The translations under genes were made by a program, and so were the position numbers. A DNA stretch of 64,000 nucleotides from Clostridiaceae bacterium BL-3 (GTDB lineage: Bacteria; Bacillota; Clostridia; Clostridiales; Clostridiaceae), in the NCBI GenBank assembly GCA_902809985.1, contig CADDXC010000001.1, positions 2,976,001-3,040,000 of the forward strand. The letters are read 5' to 3'. Below the pieces are notes generated by a model. That model was not told the origin of the DNA. It was given only the letters and a program-made list of their open reading frames with translations, and did no database searches. The number at the start of each line of letters is the position of its first letter. Positions within the stretch are counted from its first letter, which is position 1. Shown piece after piece: positions 37,374-46,452 of the stretch.

Positions 37374-37440
37374 ACTATGCAGCAATTCATTTTTTTGTAC
37401 AGAGCTCGGAGTAAACTTTAAAAGTTTACTCCTTTATAAT
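37362..37440 (+). terminator. tandem hairpins after yqeB
   Basis: CTGCATA/TATGCAG (37362-37382), then a run of T at 37390-37396, and a second 12-bp stem (37408-37419 with 37421-37432) followed by TTTATAAT. Confidence 0.7.
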
Positions 37441-37510
37441 TTATATGTTATTATTTAAATGCAAAATACATTTAAATATTTTTAGAATTAAGAAAGGAAA
37501 ATCTATCACC

Positions 37511-39325
37511 ATGATGAATAAAAAATTCCTCTATATAGCTTTAATTATATTAATTTTTACTTTTGGACTCATTTACTTCAATAGCCCTCTTAGATCTAAT
37601 AGAAATTATCCTATAATAACGGGAAGCTTTATACAGCTGGATATGACACAACATTGGAATAGCAATGACTGGAAAAATGAATTGAATTATCTCAAAGAAA
37701 ATAAAATGAAATATATAATAATAACAAACGTGTCCCAAACTCAAGGGAATATAACAAATACTTGCTATAAAAATAATATCTCTGGATATAAAAAAATATA
37801 TGGGAATATAGATCCTGTGGAATTATGTTTAAAAAATGCGGAGCACCTAAACATGAAAGTTTTTATAGGACCTAATTTTAACACTGACTGGTGGCAGGTA
37901 CCTACAGACAACTACCTGTGGCTAAACTCACAGATGGAAAGAGCTAACGTTGTAGCCGATGATCTGTATAAAAAGTATCATTCTAAATATCCAAATGCCT
38001 TCTACGGGTGGTATTTCCCCTACGAAGTCGACAACGCCAAATACACTAAAATAAGTGAATTTAAAAATTTAGCCAATGCCATTAATATTCACATAAACCA
38101 TCTTAATTCCAAAGGAGAGCGTCTTCCTATACTATTATCTCCATTTATGAATTCATCTGCTGGTACTGCTAATCAATATTCTTCAAATTGGCAGTACCTA
38201 TTTTCAAAAACCAATTTTAAAAAGGGGGACATATTTTGCCCACAAGACTCTGTAGGAAGTGGAAGATTAAATTTAGAGGAAGTCAATTCTTGGTATACTG
38301 CCTTAAAAAAAGCTGTAGCTAAAAAACCTGGCATGTTATTTTGGTCAAATGCCGAAAATTTCGACTATGTAAATAATTCCAGTGTACCTTTAGACAGATT
38401 CCTAAAACAACTCACATTGGAGAGCCCCTGTGTAGACAACATAATATGCTTTTCCTACAGTCACTATTACAGTCCCAATAATATAGACAGTGGATTTAAT
38501 AAAGCATATTCATATTATGTAGAGCACGGAAAACTCCCTTATAAAAAATTAGACAGTCCTCAAAATTTAACTATAACAACTGTGGAAAATAACAAATTCA
38601 AAATAAGCTGGTCTGTTCCCAAAAACACCGATAACATATGCGGCTACGAAATATATAGGGACAATATTTTGATTTCAAGAATTATGCTTCAGAGAAAATA
38701 TGGTGGCAACCCCAACGGGTTTTCAAAATCTATTATAGACATGCCTTTGTTAAAAGAGAATACAAAATCCTGCACTTATACAGTAAGATCCCTTGGATTT
38801 TCAGGGAATGTTTCAAAACCTTCGAATTCAGTATCCGTTAATATTGATACTTTCGCCAAATTACCACATTTGCTTTCTAAAAACTGCAAGTACTCTATTA
38901 CGCCTTTGCCCCATGAAAAGTATAATGATGTACATTTTATCAAACTCACAGATGGTAAATACTCTTCTATAAACTCTTCAAAGAGCAGTGACTTCGTAGG
39001 ATGGTATAACGATCCTATAGATATAAATATAGATTTAGGCAAAATACAACCCGTACAGCAATTCGTAGTGGATTATCTCAGAGATCCTATTCCCTGGGCT
39101 GAACTCCCTGAAAGGGCTTCTATTGGTATATCTGAAGATGGAATAAATTTTACCCCCGTAGGACTGTTGAGAATACCTTCTGTACCTTTTTCGGATAGAA
39201 ATGGCTCAAGATATCCCATATATCTTACCTTAGACAAGCCTATAAATGCCCGATATATAAAGCTTACTTCCATCACTAAACCAAACTATTATACTTTCAT
39301 AGATGAATTTGAAATAAGAAATTAA
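37511..39325 (+). CDS. membrane-anchored DUF4434 glycosidase-like protein with FN3 and discoidin-like domains
   Basis: 604 aa. N-terminal signal anchor (about 5-25). A TIM-barrel-like domain of the DUF4434 type (about 38-350: GSFIQLDMTQHWNSNDWKNE, VFIGPNFNTDWW, YGWYFPYEVD, IICFSYSHYYSP). Then a fibronectin type III-like domain (about 355-450) and a C-terminal F5/8 type C (discoidin-like) carbohydrate-binding domain. Probably an extracellular polysaccharide enzyme; candidate acidic residues lie in YGWYFPYEVD, but no named catalytic pair is certain. The ATG at 37511 gives the signal anchor; an upstream ATG (37445) lacks a ribosome site. Monocistronic. Confidence 0.8.
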   Translation: MMNKKFLYIALIILIFTFGLIYFNSPLRSNRNYPIITGSFIQLDMTQHWNSNDWKNELNYLKENKMKYIIITNVSQTQGNITNTCYKNNISGYKKIYGNIDPVELCLKNAEHLNMKVFIGPNFNTDWWQVPTDNYLWLNSQMERANVVADDLYKKYHSKYPNAFYGWYFPYEVDNAKYTKISEFKNLANAINIHINHLNSKGERLPILLSPFMNSSAGTANQYSSNWQYLFSKTNFKKGDIFCPQDSVGSGRLNLEEVNSWYTALKKAVAKKPGMLFWSNAENFDYVNNSSVPLDRFLKQLTLESPCVDNIICFSYSHYYSPNNIDSGFNKAYSYYVEHGKLPYKKLDSPQNLTITTVENNKFKISWSVPKNTDNICGYEIYRDNILISRIMLQRKYGGNPNGFSKSIIDMPLLKENTKSCTYTVRSLGFSGNVSKPSNSVSVNIDTFAKLPHLLSKNCKYSITPLPHEKYNDVHFIKLTDGKYSSINSSKSSDFVGWYNDPIDINIDLGKIQPVQQFVVDYLRDPIPWAELPERASIGISEDGINFTPVGLLRIPSVPFSDRNGSRYPIYLTLDKPINARYIKLTSITKPNYYTFIDEFEIRN

Positions 39326-39343
39326 ACATTTATACACTAATTG

Positions 39344-39372
39344 TTGACAATGTATCTTATAAATATTATAAT
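39344..39372 (+). promoter_or_regulatory. consensus sigma-A promoter of asnS
   Basis: TTGACA (39344-39349), 17-nt spacer, TATAAT (39367-39372): perfect consensus with ideal spacing, in front of the T-box leader. Confidence 0.85.
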
Positions 39373-39404
39373 CTTAGAATGAAGATTTATGATATTAAAA
39401 CTGT

Positions 39405-39678
39405 ATAAATTTATAAGACCATGAAGAGAAGAGTAAATATAGAATCTATTCAAAGCGAATTGGTAATGGTGGAAGTCCAATATAGATCTATATCGAAGAA
39501 CATCTCGGAGTTTCTAACCGAAATCTTTCGTGAAAGTAGGCTTAGAGGTAATCAGTACCTTAAAGTGAAAGATAATAAAATATATGTTGTTATCTTAAAG
39601 TTGGTCATATTTTATGGCAAATTGGGTGGTACCGCGAGTAAAGTCTTTCGTCCCTTTAAGGACGAAGGGCTTTTTTTA
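39405..39678 (+). ncRNA. T-box riboswitch leader of asnS (Asn-specific)
   Basis: Stem I region from about 39420, and the T-box core GGGTGGTACCGCG at 39624-39636. A terminator follows: GTCTTTCGTCC (39643-39653) with GGACGAAGGGC (39660-39670) and a T run. An AAC in GAAGAAC (39499-39501) is a plausible Asn specifier codon. Uncharged tRNA-Asn would favour antitermination and AsnRS expression. Confidence 0.9.
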
Positions 39679-39719
39679 TTAATAATTCAAAATATAATAT
39701 GTTTACAAAGGAGGACACT

Positions 39720-41111
39720 ATGAAAACAACATTAGTAAAATCTCTGTACAGGGAAAGTGAAAAATTTTCGGGCAAAAATATTCAAATTTCAGGCTGGATT
39801 AGAACAATAAGAGATTCTAAATCATTTGGATTTATAGAATTAAACGACGGATCATTTTTCAAGAATATTCAAATAGTTTTTGATAATACACTTGAAAATT
39901 TTAAACAGATATCAAAATTGGCCATTAGCTCATCACTCTTAGTTGAAGGTATATTAGTTCTTACTCCAGATGCAAAACAGCCTTTTGAACTTAAAGCCAG
40001 TAAAATAATTTTAGAAGGCAATTCAGCTCCAGATTATCCGCTTCAAAAGAAAAGACATACTCTTGAATATTTGAGAACTATAGCTCATTTAAGGCCTAGA
40101 AGCAATACTTTTTCTGCAGTATTTAGAGTTCGCTCTATAGCAGCCTATGCCGTCCATAAATTCTTTCAAGAGAGAGGTTTCGTATACGCAAATACTCCTA
40201 TAATAACGGGAAGTGACTGTGAAGGCGCCGGTGAAATGTTTAAAGTAACTTCATTTGATCTAGGCAGCATACCTAAAAAAGAAGATGGAACCGTAGATTT
40301 TTCCAAGGATTTTTTTGGCAAGGAAACTAATTTAACTGTAAGCGGTCAGCTATCTGCTGAAACCATGGCCCTGGCTTTCAGAAACGTATACACTTTTGGA
40401 CCCACATTTAGAGCCGAGGACTCAAATACAGCAAGACATGCTGCTGAATTTTGGATGATAGAACCAGAAATGGCTTTCGCTGAACTAAAAGATTATATGG
40501 ACGTAGCTGAAGATTTAGTAAAATATGTGATAAAATACGTACTTGAAAACGCTCCTGAAGAAATGGAATTTTTTAATTCATTTATAGATAAAGATCTATT
40601 TAATAGGTTGGATAATGTAGTTAACTCAAGTTTTGACAGAATAACTTATACTGAAGCTGTAGATATCCTTAAAAAAAGCGGAGAAAAATTTCAGTATCCA
40701 GTGGAGTGGGGAATTGATCTCCAAACAGAACACGAAAGATATTTAACTGAAAAAGTATTTAATAAACCTATATTTGTAACTGATTATCCAAAGGAGATAA
40801 AGGCCTTTTATATGAGACAAAATGAGGATGGAAAGACAGTAGCTGCTGCCGATCTATTAGTTCCAGGAGTTGGTGAAATAGTTGGGGGAAGCCAAAGAGA
40901 AGAAAGATATGATGTACTGGAAAAAAGAATAGAGGAACTCGGCCTCAATAAAAAAGACTACTGGTGGTATTTAGAACTTAGAAAATACGGGGAGACAAAA
41001 CATTCTGGCTTTGGGCTGGGATTTGAAAGAATAATTATGTATATAACTGGAATGTCCAACATAAGAGACGTAATACCATTCCCCAGAACTACTGGTTCTG
41101 CTGAATTTTAA
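39720..41111 (+). CDS. asnS: asparaginyl-tRNA synthetase
   Basis: 463-aa class IIb synthetase: an OB-fold anticodon-binding domain (about 20-115, [22 protein letters not shown]), motif 2 [22 protein letters not shown] and motif 3 [12 protein letters not shown] near the C-terminus. ATG 39720 has AAAGGAGG; an upstream in-frame ATG lies before this site. The T-box leader confirms amino acid specificity. Confidence 0.97.
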   Translation: MKTTLVKSLYRESEKFSGKNIQISGWIRTIRDSKSFGFIELNDGSFFKNIQIVFDNTLENFKQISKLAISSSLLVEGILVLTPDAKQPFELKASKIILEGNSAPDYPLQKKRHTLEYLRTIAHLRPRSNTFSAVFRVRSIAAYAVHKFFQERGFVYANTPIITGSDCEGAGEMFKVTSFDLGSIPKKEDGTVDFSKDFFGKETNLTVSGQLSAETMALAFRNVYTFGPTFRAEDSNTARHAAEFWMIEPEMAFAELKDYMDVAEDLVKYVIKYVLENAPEEMEFFNSFIDKDLFNRLDNVVNSSFDRITYTEAVDILKKSGEKFQYPVEWGIDLQTEHERYLTEKVFNKPIFVTDYPKEIKAFYMRQNEDGKTVAAADLLVPGVGEIVGGSQREERYDVLEKRIEELGLNKKDYWWYLELRKYGETKHSGFGLGFERIIMYITGMSNIRDVIPFPRTTGSAEF

Positions 41112-41140
41112 TATATAAATTTATACTTTTAAAATAAATA

Positions 41141-41187
41141 AGGAAAGGTTTATTCAAAATAAAATTTTGAATAAACCTTTCTTTTGT
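41141..41187 (+). terminator. terminator of asnS
   Basis: 18-bp perfect stem (41143-41160 with 41164-41181), loop AAA, tail TTTTGTT. Confidence 0.85.
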
Positions 41188-41286
41188 TACAAATAACATT
41201 CAAAAGCAATTAAAACTTCTGGTTTTAAATAGGTTTACAATTTATATTTATATTTTAGATTCTAAAAAATTTCTTGAAATTTTTGT

Positions 41287-41300
41287 TGTAACCGGTTGCA
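41287..41300 (+). promoter_or_regulatory. cre-like site
   Basis: TGTAACCGGTTGCA matches the CcpA cre consensus TGWAANCGNTNWCA except one position, 108 nt before the dUTPase-like gene. Confidence 0.3.
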
Positions 41301-41407
41301 CATTGTTTCAATATCTATCAAATTTAGTTAAAATATAATTAAGTAAAAAAGTACTTATAAAAACTTTTTAAAAATTATATAAATATAGAAAGAAAGGAAG
41401 CCTATTT

Positions 41408-41887
41408 ATGAACCTCACAAAATTATTTGAATTACAAGAAAATTTGGATCAGAGAATTAAAAAAAACATTTCTGTTGATAAAACTTCTTTAATTTCAAAA
41501 AAAACCCTTGCACTTCAAGTAAAAATGGCCGAATTAGCTAATGAAACTCGATGTTTTAACTTTTGGAGTAATGATAAAACTATAAATAAAAATTTAATTT
41601 TAAAAAGCTATATAAATTCCCTGTGTTTTATGCTGACTTTAGGTATTGAAAAGGGATTTACAGATATTAACGTAAAAATAAAACCTAATGAATATGATAT
41701 GACATCACAATTTTTAAACCTATATATTGATATAAATGATTTTGTAATATCTTCTTCTAAAGATCATTACATAACTCTGTTTGAAGATTTCATAAGTTTA
41801 GGAAACAAATTAGGATTTTCACTAAAAGAAATAGAAGATGCCTATTATAATAATTCTTTTATAATTAAGAGATCCAATTATAATTGA
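41408..41887 (+). CDS. dimeric-type dUTPase-like protein
   Basis: 159 aa of the all-alpha dUTPase (dUTPase_2, MazG-related) family. The N-terminal MNLTKLFELQENLDQRI, the metal-binding helix MAELANETRCFNFWS (Glu42, Glu45), and a second helix SLCFMLTLGIE. The family hydrolyses dUTP to dUMP. ATG 41408 with AAAGGAAG. Terminator follows directly. Confidence 0.82.
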   Translation: MNLTKLFELQENLDQRIKKNISVDKTSLISKKTLALQVKMAELANETRCFNFWSNDKTINKNLILKSYINSLCFMLTLGIEKGFTDINVKIKPNEYDMTSQFLNLYIDINDFVISSSKDHYITLFEDFISLGNKLGFSLKEIEDAYYNNSFIIKRSNYN

Positions 41888-41893
41888 CTTTTA

Positions 41894-41929
41894 ATATTCT
41901 CAAGATCTATCATCTTGAGAATATTTTTG
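41894..41929 (+). terminator. terminator of the dUTPase-like gene
   Basis: 13-bp stem (41894-41906 with 41912-41924), loop CTATC, tail TTTTTGA overlapping the stem end. Confidence 0.8.
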
Positions 41930-42010
41930 ATCCCTTCCAGATTTTATAAATAGAACTATTAAATATATAGCCCCATTATGGTTAAACTAAATTGTGGAAG
42001 GTGATAATTT

Positions 42011-42442
42011 ATGCTTGGCATACTATATTCAATAATAGCTGGAATAAGCATGAGTATTCAAGGTGTCTTCAATACCAGACTCAGTGAAAAAATAGGTCTC
42101 TGGGCTACGAATACAATAGTCCAGGGTGTTGGGTTTATAATAACACTAATAATAGTTTTATCATCCGGAAAGGAAAACTGGGGAAATATAAATTGCTGTA
42201 AAAAATTATATTTTTTAGGTGGCGTATTTGGAGTAATTATAACCTTTACTGTGATGCAGGGAATTAAATCTTTAGGTACAACTCATTCTATTTCAATAAT
42301 TCTTGTATCTCAATTGCTAGCAGCAGCTTTAATCGACTTTTGGGGTCTGTTTGATTCTCAGAAAATCAATTTCACTTTCAATAAAATAGCTGGAATAATA
42401 ATTATGATTATAGGCATATTAGTGCTAAAATGGAAGGGTTGA
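42011..42442 (+). CDS. DMT-family membrane protein (YdcZ/DUF606)
   Basis: 143 aa with four or five hydrophobic helices. The N-terminal YSIIAGISMSIQGVFNTRLSEKIG and C-terminal KIAGIIIMIIGILVLKWKG are typical of the half-size DMT transporters of the YdcZ family, which usually pair as dimers. Substrate unknown. ATG 42011 with AAGGTG 7 nt upstream. Divergent evolution from EamA-type transporters; no partner half gene seen here. Confidence 0.78.
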   Translation: MLGILYSIIAGISMSIQGVFNTRLSEKIGLWATNTIVQGVGFIITLIIVLSSGKENWGNINCCKKLYFLGGVFGVIITFTVMQGIKSLGTTHSISIILVSQLLAAALIDFWGLFDSQKINFTFNKIAGIIIMIIGILVLKWKG

Positions 42443-42549
42443 TAAATATTTAAATATATTAGACTAATTTTAAAGATAACTATATAATTAATGAAGAAAC
42501 ATAAATTAATTAAAATAAATCAGTTTGTTCTTAGGGGGGATGCTTAAAA

Positions 42550-43443
42550 ATGGATTTTAAACAAATAGAGGCCTTTATAAATGTAGCTAAGTTTAAAAGT
42601 TTTTCAAAGGCTGCAAACTCCATATTCTTGTCACAGCCTGCTATTAGTTCTCATATTTCCATTCTAGAAAAAGAACTAAAAGTACAACTTTTTGACAGGA
42701 CTTCAAAAGAGGTATTATTGACTCCTGCTGGAGAGTCTTTTTTAAAATTTGCCATAGAGATTTTAAATACACGTGATAAAGCTATACATACCTTAGTAAA
42801 TTTTAATAAGACTATAAGTGGTAAACTTAAATTAGCCGCCAGTACAACACCATGCAATGCCTTAGTTCCTTCTCTAATAAAAAATTTTCACAGTATATAT
42901 CCTGAGGTAACCTTTGATGTTTTAGAATTAAGTTCTGCCGAAATAATTAAAAATATAATAAAATTTGACTGTGAAATTGGTCTCGTAGGTGAACCGGTAA
43001 ATGATGAAAAAATTAAAAGTTATAAATTGACTAAAGACGAGTTAGTTATAATATCTCCTCCTTCATTTAATATTCCAGACATCATAGATATAGTTTCGCT
43101 TTTTAAGTATAATTTCATACTGCGTGAAAAAGGTTCTGCCACTAGAAAAACTTTTGAGGATATTCTCCAGGAAAACGGATACAATATTTCAAATATAAAT
43201 TCCTATTTTGAAGTAAATAATTTAGACACACTTATTCAATTTGTAAAAAATGGATTAGGTATAGCAGTAGTTTCAAATCAAGTCTTTAGAGATTATATAT
43301 CCTGGGGAGTCATAAAAGAAAGTAAATTAAAAAATATATCTTTAAACAGGGCAATATATTTAATTTTAAGTTCTAAGAGAACTCTTACTCCAACAGCAAA
43401 AGCTTTTTTTGATCTGTGTAAAAAAACTTTTGATATAAAATAA
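42550..43443 (+). CDS. LysR-family transcriptional regulator
   Basis: 297 aa. N-terminal winged HTH (MDFKQIEAFINVAKFKSFSKAANSIFLSQPAISSHI) and a substrate-binding domain (about 90-290), closest in style to CysL/CbbR-like regulators (KLKLAASTTPCNALVPSLI). Target unknown; the neighbouring DMT gene is 107 nt upstream. ATG 42550 with a GGGGGG run upstream. Confidence 0.88.
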   Translation: MDFKQIEAFINVAKFKSFSKAANSIFLSQPAISSHISILEKELKVQLFDRTSKEVLLTPAGESFLKFAIEILNTRDKAIHTLVNFNKTISGKLKLAASTTPCNALVPSLIKNFHSIYPEVTFDVLELSSAEIIKNIIKFDCEIGLVGEPVNDEKIKSYKLTKDELVIISPPSFNIPDIIDIVSLFKYNFILREKGSATRKTFEDILQENGYNISNINSYFEVNNLDTLIQFVKNGLGIAVVSNQVFRDYISWGVIKESKLKNISLNRAIYLILSSKRTLTPTAKAFFDLCKKTFDIK

Positions 43444-43480
43444 CTATTTATACATTTAATTATTTTCAGCCGGAGCACAT

Positions 43481-43504
43481 ATATTATAATAATTATTATA
43501 ATAT
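43481..43504. promoter_or_regulatory. 24-bp perfect palindrome upstream of the subtilase gene, PerR/Fur-like
   Basis: A perfect 24-bp palindrome of A and T, starting ATATTATAAT. It contains TTATAATAATTATTA, one base from the PerR box TTATAATNATTATAA. It ends 27 nt before the subtilase ATG. Also possible as chance in AT-rich DNA. Confidence 0.35.
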
Positions 43505-43531
43505 ATTATAAATAATTTTAAGGGGAATAGT

Positions 43532-44731
43532 ATGTTTTCCATTAAAAATAAATTAGGATCCAATTTGAAATCATCAATAGATAAAAATTTATATAAAAAC
43601 TATAGGATAATATTACAATATACTTCACTTCCAGAGACTATAGAAAAAAAAATAAAAATATACAAAGGAAAATTACTTCATGTTATACCAATTATAAATT
43701 GTATAAGTGCCATCTTAACACCTAATGCCATAAATAGACTAATAGAATTACCACAGGTAAGACATATAGAAGATGATTGTCTCGCTCTATTATGTGCTGG
43801 CAAAAGTGTACTTGTTTCAAATGGTATAATATCTGGAGAAAAGTATCGTCTTACGGGAAAAGGCATATGTATAGGCATAGTGGATTCAGGTGTCTATCCC
43901 CATCCTGATCTTTTAAGCCCTAAAAATAAAATCAAAAAATTTATAGACTTAATAAAAGGATATAAACATCCCTACGATGACAATGGGCACGGAACTTTTA
44001 TGAGTGGAATCATATGTGGAAATGGAAATGAATCCGGTGGAATATATAGGGGTGTTGCCGAAAACAGCAATATTTATTCAATAAAGGCTTTCAATGCCCT
44101 CGGAAAGGGACTAGTATCAGATATCTTATTTTCTATTCAGCTTCTTCTAAATGATAGTGAAAATGAAAACATAAAGATAATTTGCCTCCCTTTTGAATTA
44201 TGTGCAAATAATCATTTTATATTATCTCTATTTGAAAAAGCTTTTCAGATAGCAGTAAAAATGAATATAACTGTTATAGTGCCTTCAGGCCACTGCGGCA
44301 ACCTTCAGGGAAGCATAAGAGGTATAGCTATTCTTGATAACTGCATAACAGTATCTGGTATAGATACAAGTGCTAATATAATTAAACCTTATGAATATTC
44401 TTCCTGCGGACCTGTAGATAAAATCGGAAAACCTGATTTAACCGCTGCTTGTGTAAATATATGTTCCATAAATTCCAGCCCAGAATATATATCAGAAAGA
44501 AATGGAATGAAAATATATCCAAAACCTTTGGGAAATCCCTATACTTGTTATACAGGTACTTCTTGTTCAGCAGCATACGTAAGCGGTATATGTGCTCTCC
44601 TGTACGAAAACAATCCTGATCTCACTTTTAATGATTTAATGTCACTTCTTAAAATATCTTGTGATCTTTTAAATATTCCTAAATGGTATCAAGGTGCCGG
44701 TACAATAAATATAAATAAATTGCTTCCTTAA
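43532..44731 (+). CDS. intracellular S8 subtilisin-like protease, unusual oxyanion residue
   Basis: 399 aa, no signal peptide, so cytoplasmic. The S8 triad is present: Asp118 (IGIVDSGVY), His153 (DDNGHGTFMSG) and Ser344 (TGTSCSAAY). The residue corresponding to subtilisin Asn155 of the oxyanion hole (normally AAGN) reads SGH (His254), which could reduce activity. An N-terminal segment (1-100) resembles an inhibitor/propeptide region (RIILQYTSLPETI ... QVRHIEDD). ATG 43532 with AAGGGG. Confidence 0.85.
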   Translation: MFSIKNKLGSNLKSSIDKNLYKNYRIILQYTSLPETIEKKIKIYKGKLLHVIPIINCISAILTPNAINRLIELPQVRHIEDDCLALLCAGKSVLVSNGIISGEKYRLTGKGICIGIVDSGVYPHPDLLSPKNKIKKFIDLIKGYKHPYDDNGHGTFMSGIICGNGNESGGIYRGVAENSNIYSIKAFNALGKGLVSDILFSIQLLLNDSENENIKIICLPFELCANNHFILSLFEKAFQIAVKMNITVIVPSGHCGNLQGSIRGIAILDNCITVSGIDTSANIIKPYEYSSCGPVDKIGKPDLTAACVNICSINSSPEYISERNGMKIYPKPLGNPYTCYTGTSCSAAYVSGICALLYENNPDLTFNDLMSLLKISCDLLNIPKWYQGAGTININKLLP

Positions 44732-44744
44732 ACAATATTAAAAC

Positions 44745-44772
44745 CTTAATGTTCATTAAGTATTTGAACATT
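44745..44772. repeat. overlapping inverted repeats after the subtilase gene
   Basis: CTTAATG/CATTAAG (44745-44760) and AATGTTCA/TGAACATT (44749-44772) overlap. Each could fold, not both at once. Either a terminator without U tract or an operator for the ferritin promoter, which starts at 44764. Confidence 0.35.
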
Positions 44773-44817
44773 GGATTATTATATGTTATCATATAATATA
44801 TACTATTATATGATAAC
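44764..44817 (+). promoter_or_regulatory. ferritin promoter with 33-nt palindrome
   Basis: TTGAAC (44764-44769), 17-nt spacer, TATCAT (44787-44792). Alternatively TTGGAT with TAATAT. A perfect inverted repeat with 14-bp arms (44785-44798 with 44804-44817) covers the -10 box and start site, a strong operator candidate, for example for iron or redox control. Confidence 0.55.
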
Positions 44818-44840
44818 AATTTAATTTAGGAGGTATTATT

Positions 44841-45365
44841 ATGCTAAGCAAAAGATTAGAAAAAGCTATAAACGATCAGATAAACTTTGAATATTATTCT
44901 GCTAATATTTATTTGGCCATGGAAGCATATTTTGCAAGACAAAATCTAAATGGTTTTGTCAACTTCTTTAAAGTTCAGATACAGGAAGAAAATTTCCATG
45001 CATCAAAATTTTTTGACTACTTAAATCAAGTAGGTGGCAATATTACCATAAAAGGATTTAGCGATCCTAAAAATGACTACGAATCACCACTTGAAGTTTT
45101 TGAAACTGCCTTAAAGCATGAACAAATAGTCACTTCAAGAATTAATAATTTAATGTCTATAGCCAGTGAAGATAAGGATTATGCTTCAATAGCTTTGCTT
45201 CAATGGTTTATCAATGAACAGGTAGAAGAGGAAGATACATTCAACAATGCCATTCAAACATTAAAAAGGATAGGAGATAATCCAGCTGCACTCTACCTGT
45301 ATGATCAGGAGCTTGCAGCCAGAACTTTCGTGCCACCCACAACTACATCCCCCTCTGTAAATTAA
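44841..45365 (+). CDS. ftn: ferritin
   Basis: 174-aa non-heme ferritin storing iron with ferroxidase activity. Di-iron ligands by count: Glu17, Glu50, His53, with further Glu residues in the second half (ALKHEQIV, EQVEEEDTF). Short C-terminal tail rich in Pro and Thr. ATG 44841 with AGGAGG. Useful for oxidative and iron stress in an anaerobe; regulated probably through the palindrome at 44785. Confidence 0.95.
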   Translation: MLSKRLEKAINDQINFEYYSANIYLAMEAYFARQNLNGFVNFFKVQIQEENFHASKFFDYLNQVGGNITIKGFSDPKNDYESPLEVFETALKHEQIVTSRINNLMSIASEDKDYASIALLQWFINEQVEEEDTFNNAIQTLKRIGDNPAALYLYDQELAARTFVPPTTTSPSVN

Positions 45366-45390
45366 AATCAATAATTCTTACAAGCTAATA

Positions 45391-45438
45391 AAGATACACT
45401 AGTAGGTCCAGATATATCTCCCCTCTCTAGTGTATCTT
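45391..45438. terminator. terminator between ferritin and 2-hydroxyacid dehydrogenase
   Basis: AAGATACACTAG (45391-45402) pairs with CTAGTGTATCTT (45427-45438), 12 bp with a 24-nt loop, between convergent genes. Confidence 0.65.
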
Positions 45439-45465
45439 GCTTTCATTTAAAGCTCTTTATATTTT

Positions 45466-46413
45466 TCAATAACCCCTGTATACATCTACTAAGTTATCTA
45501 ATTTATCTCCTGATACATATCTTTTTAAATTATTATATATCATATTAAATCTTCTAATGTCAGCCCTTTCAGACACCCAGGAATTATGTGGCGTTATTAT
45601 TACATTTTCAAATTCCCAAAGAGGATTATCCTTATCTAAAGGTTCTTCTTCCACCACATCTAAGGCTGCTCCTAATATCTTTTTATTCTTTACATTCTCT
45701 ATAAAGGCACTTTCATCCATTATAGAACCTCTTGCTGTATTTACTATATAGACCCCATTTTTCATAGCTCTAAATGCACTACCATCTATCATATGACATG
45801 TTTTTTTAGTATAGGGAATGGTTATCACAACTATATCACATAATTTCAACATGTCCTTTATTTGCTCCGATGAAAAACACTGGTTAAAGTAAGCTACATC
45901 TTCGCCTTTTGTATTCAATCCTACTATTTTTACATCAAATGCTACCAATCTTTTGGCGGCTTCCTTTGCTATACTTCCAGTTCCAATAAAGCCTACGGTT
46001 TTACCCCATAATTCCAATATACCGGTATCCAATTTCCACAATCTGTTCCGCTGATTTTCATAAAACCTTCTGCTGTGTCTAAGCATTTCCAATATCTTTA
46101 ATACTATCCATTCACCCATGGGTATGCTGTATCCACCCTTATTGTTGGTAATTAATATATGATTTTTTTTAACTACATCCATGGGAAGCTGATCTATACC
46201 GATACTGAATAACTGTATCCATTTTAAATTTTTCATGCCGCTTATATCCAGGGTCTTAAATGGATCATAACAGAGCAGTACTTCTGTATCCTTCATATTC
46301 TCTGTATAGCGAGCTCCATTTTCCCCTACGATCTTTACATCGTATCCTAATTTTTTTATATTGGCAATATTTTTATCGCCAAAATTACGCGTACACAACA
46401 ATTTAATTCCCAT
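45466..46413 (-). CDS. D-isomer 2-hydroxyacid dehydrogenase
   Basis: 315 aa. NAD-binding Rossmann site GFIGTGSIAKEAAK near 143, catalytic Arg in NTARGSIMDE, Glu in VVEEEPLDK and His in ITPHNSW, the SerA/lactate-type signature. ATG 46413 has GAGGTG with 6-nt spacing; an upstream GTG is inside that site. It follows accA by 39 nt on the same strand and may be the last gene of the fatty-acid operon, though its reaction is not part of that pathway. Substrate unknown. Confidence 0.88.
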   Translation of the reverse strand: MGIKLLCTRNFGDKNIANIKKLGYDVKIVGENGARYTENMKDTEVLLCYDPFKTLDISGMKNLKWIQLFSIGIDQLPMDVVKKNHILITNNKGGYSIPMGEWIVLKILEMLRHSRRFYENQRNRLWKLDTGILELWGKTVGFIGTGSIAKEAAKRLVAFDVKIVGLNTKGEDVAYFNQCFSSEQIKDMLKLCDIVVITIPYTKKTCHMIDGSAFRAMKNGVYIVNTARGSIMDESAFIENVKNKKILGAALDVVEEEPLDKDNPLWEFENVIITPHNSWVSERADIRRFNMIYNNLKRYVSGDKLDNLVDVYRGY

Positions 46414-46452
46414 GAAATTCACCTCTATATTAAAATATGATAATTTAATTAT

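Noticed and set aside
39421-39723. 100-codon frame upstream of asnS
   Set aside because: Lies wholly within the T-box leader, has no ribosome site and reads through the terminator.
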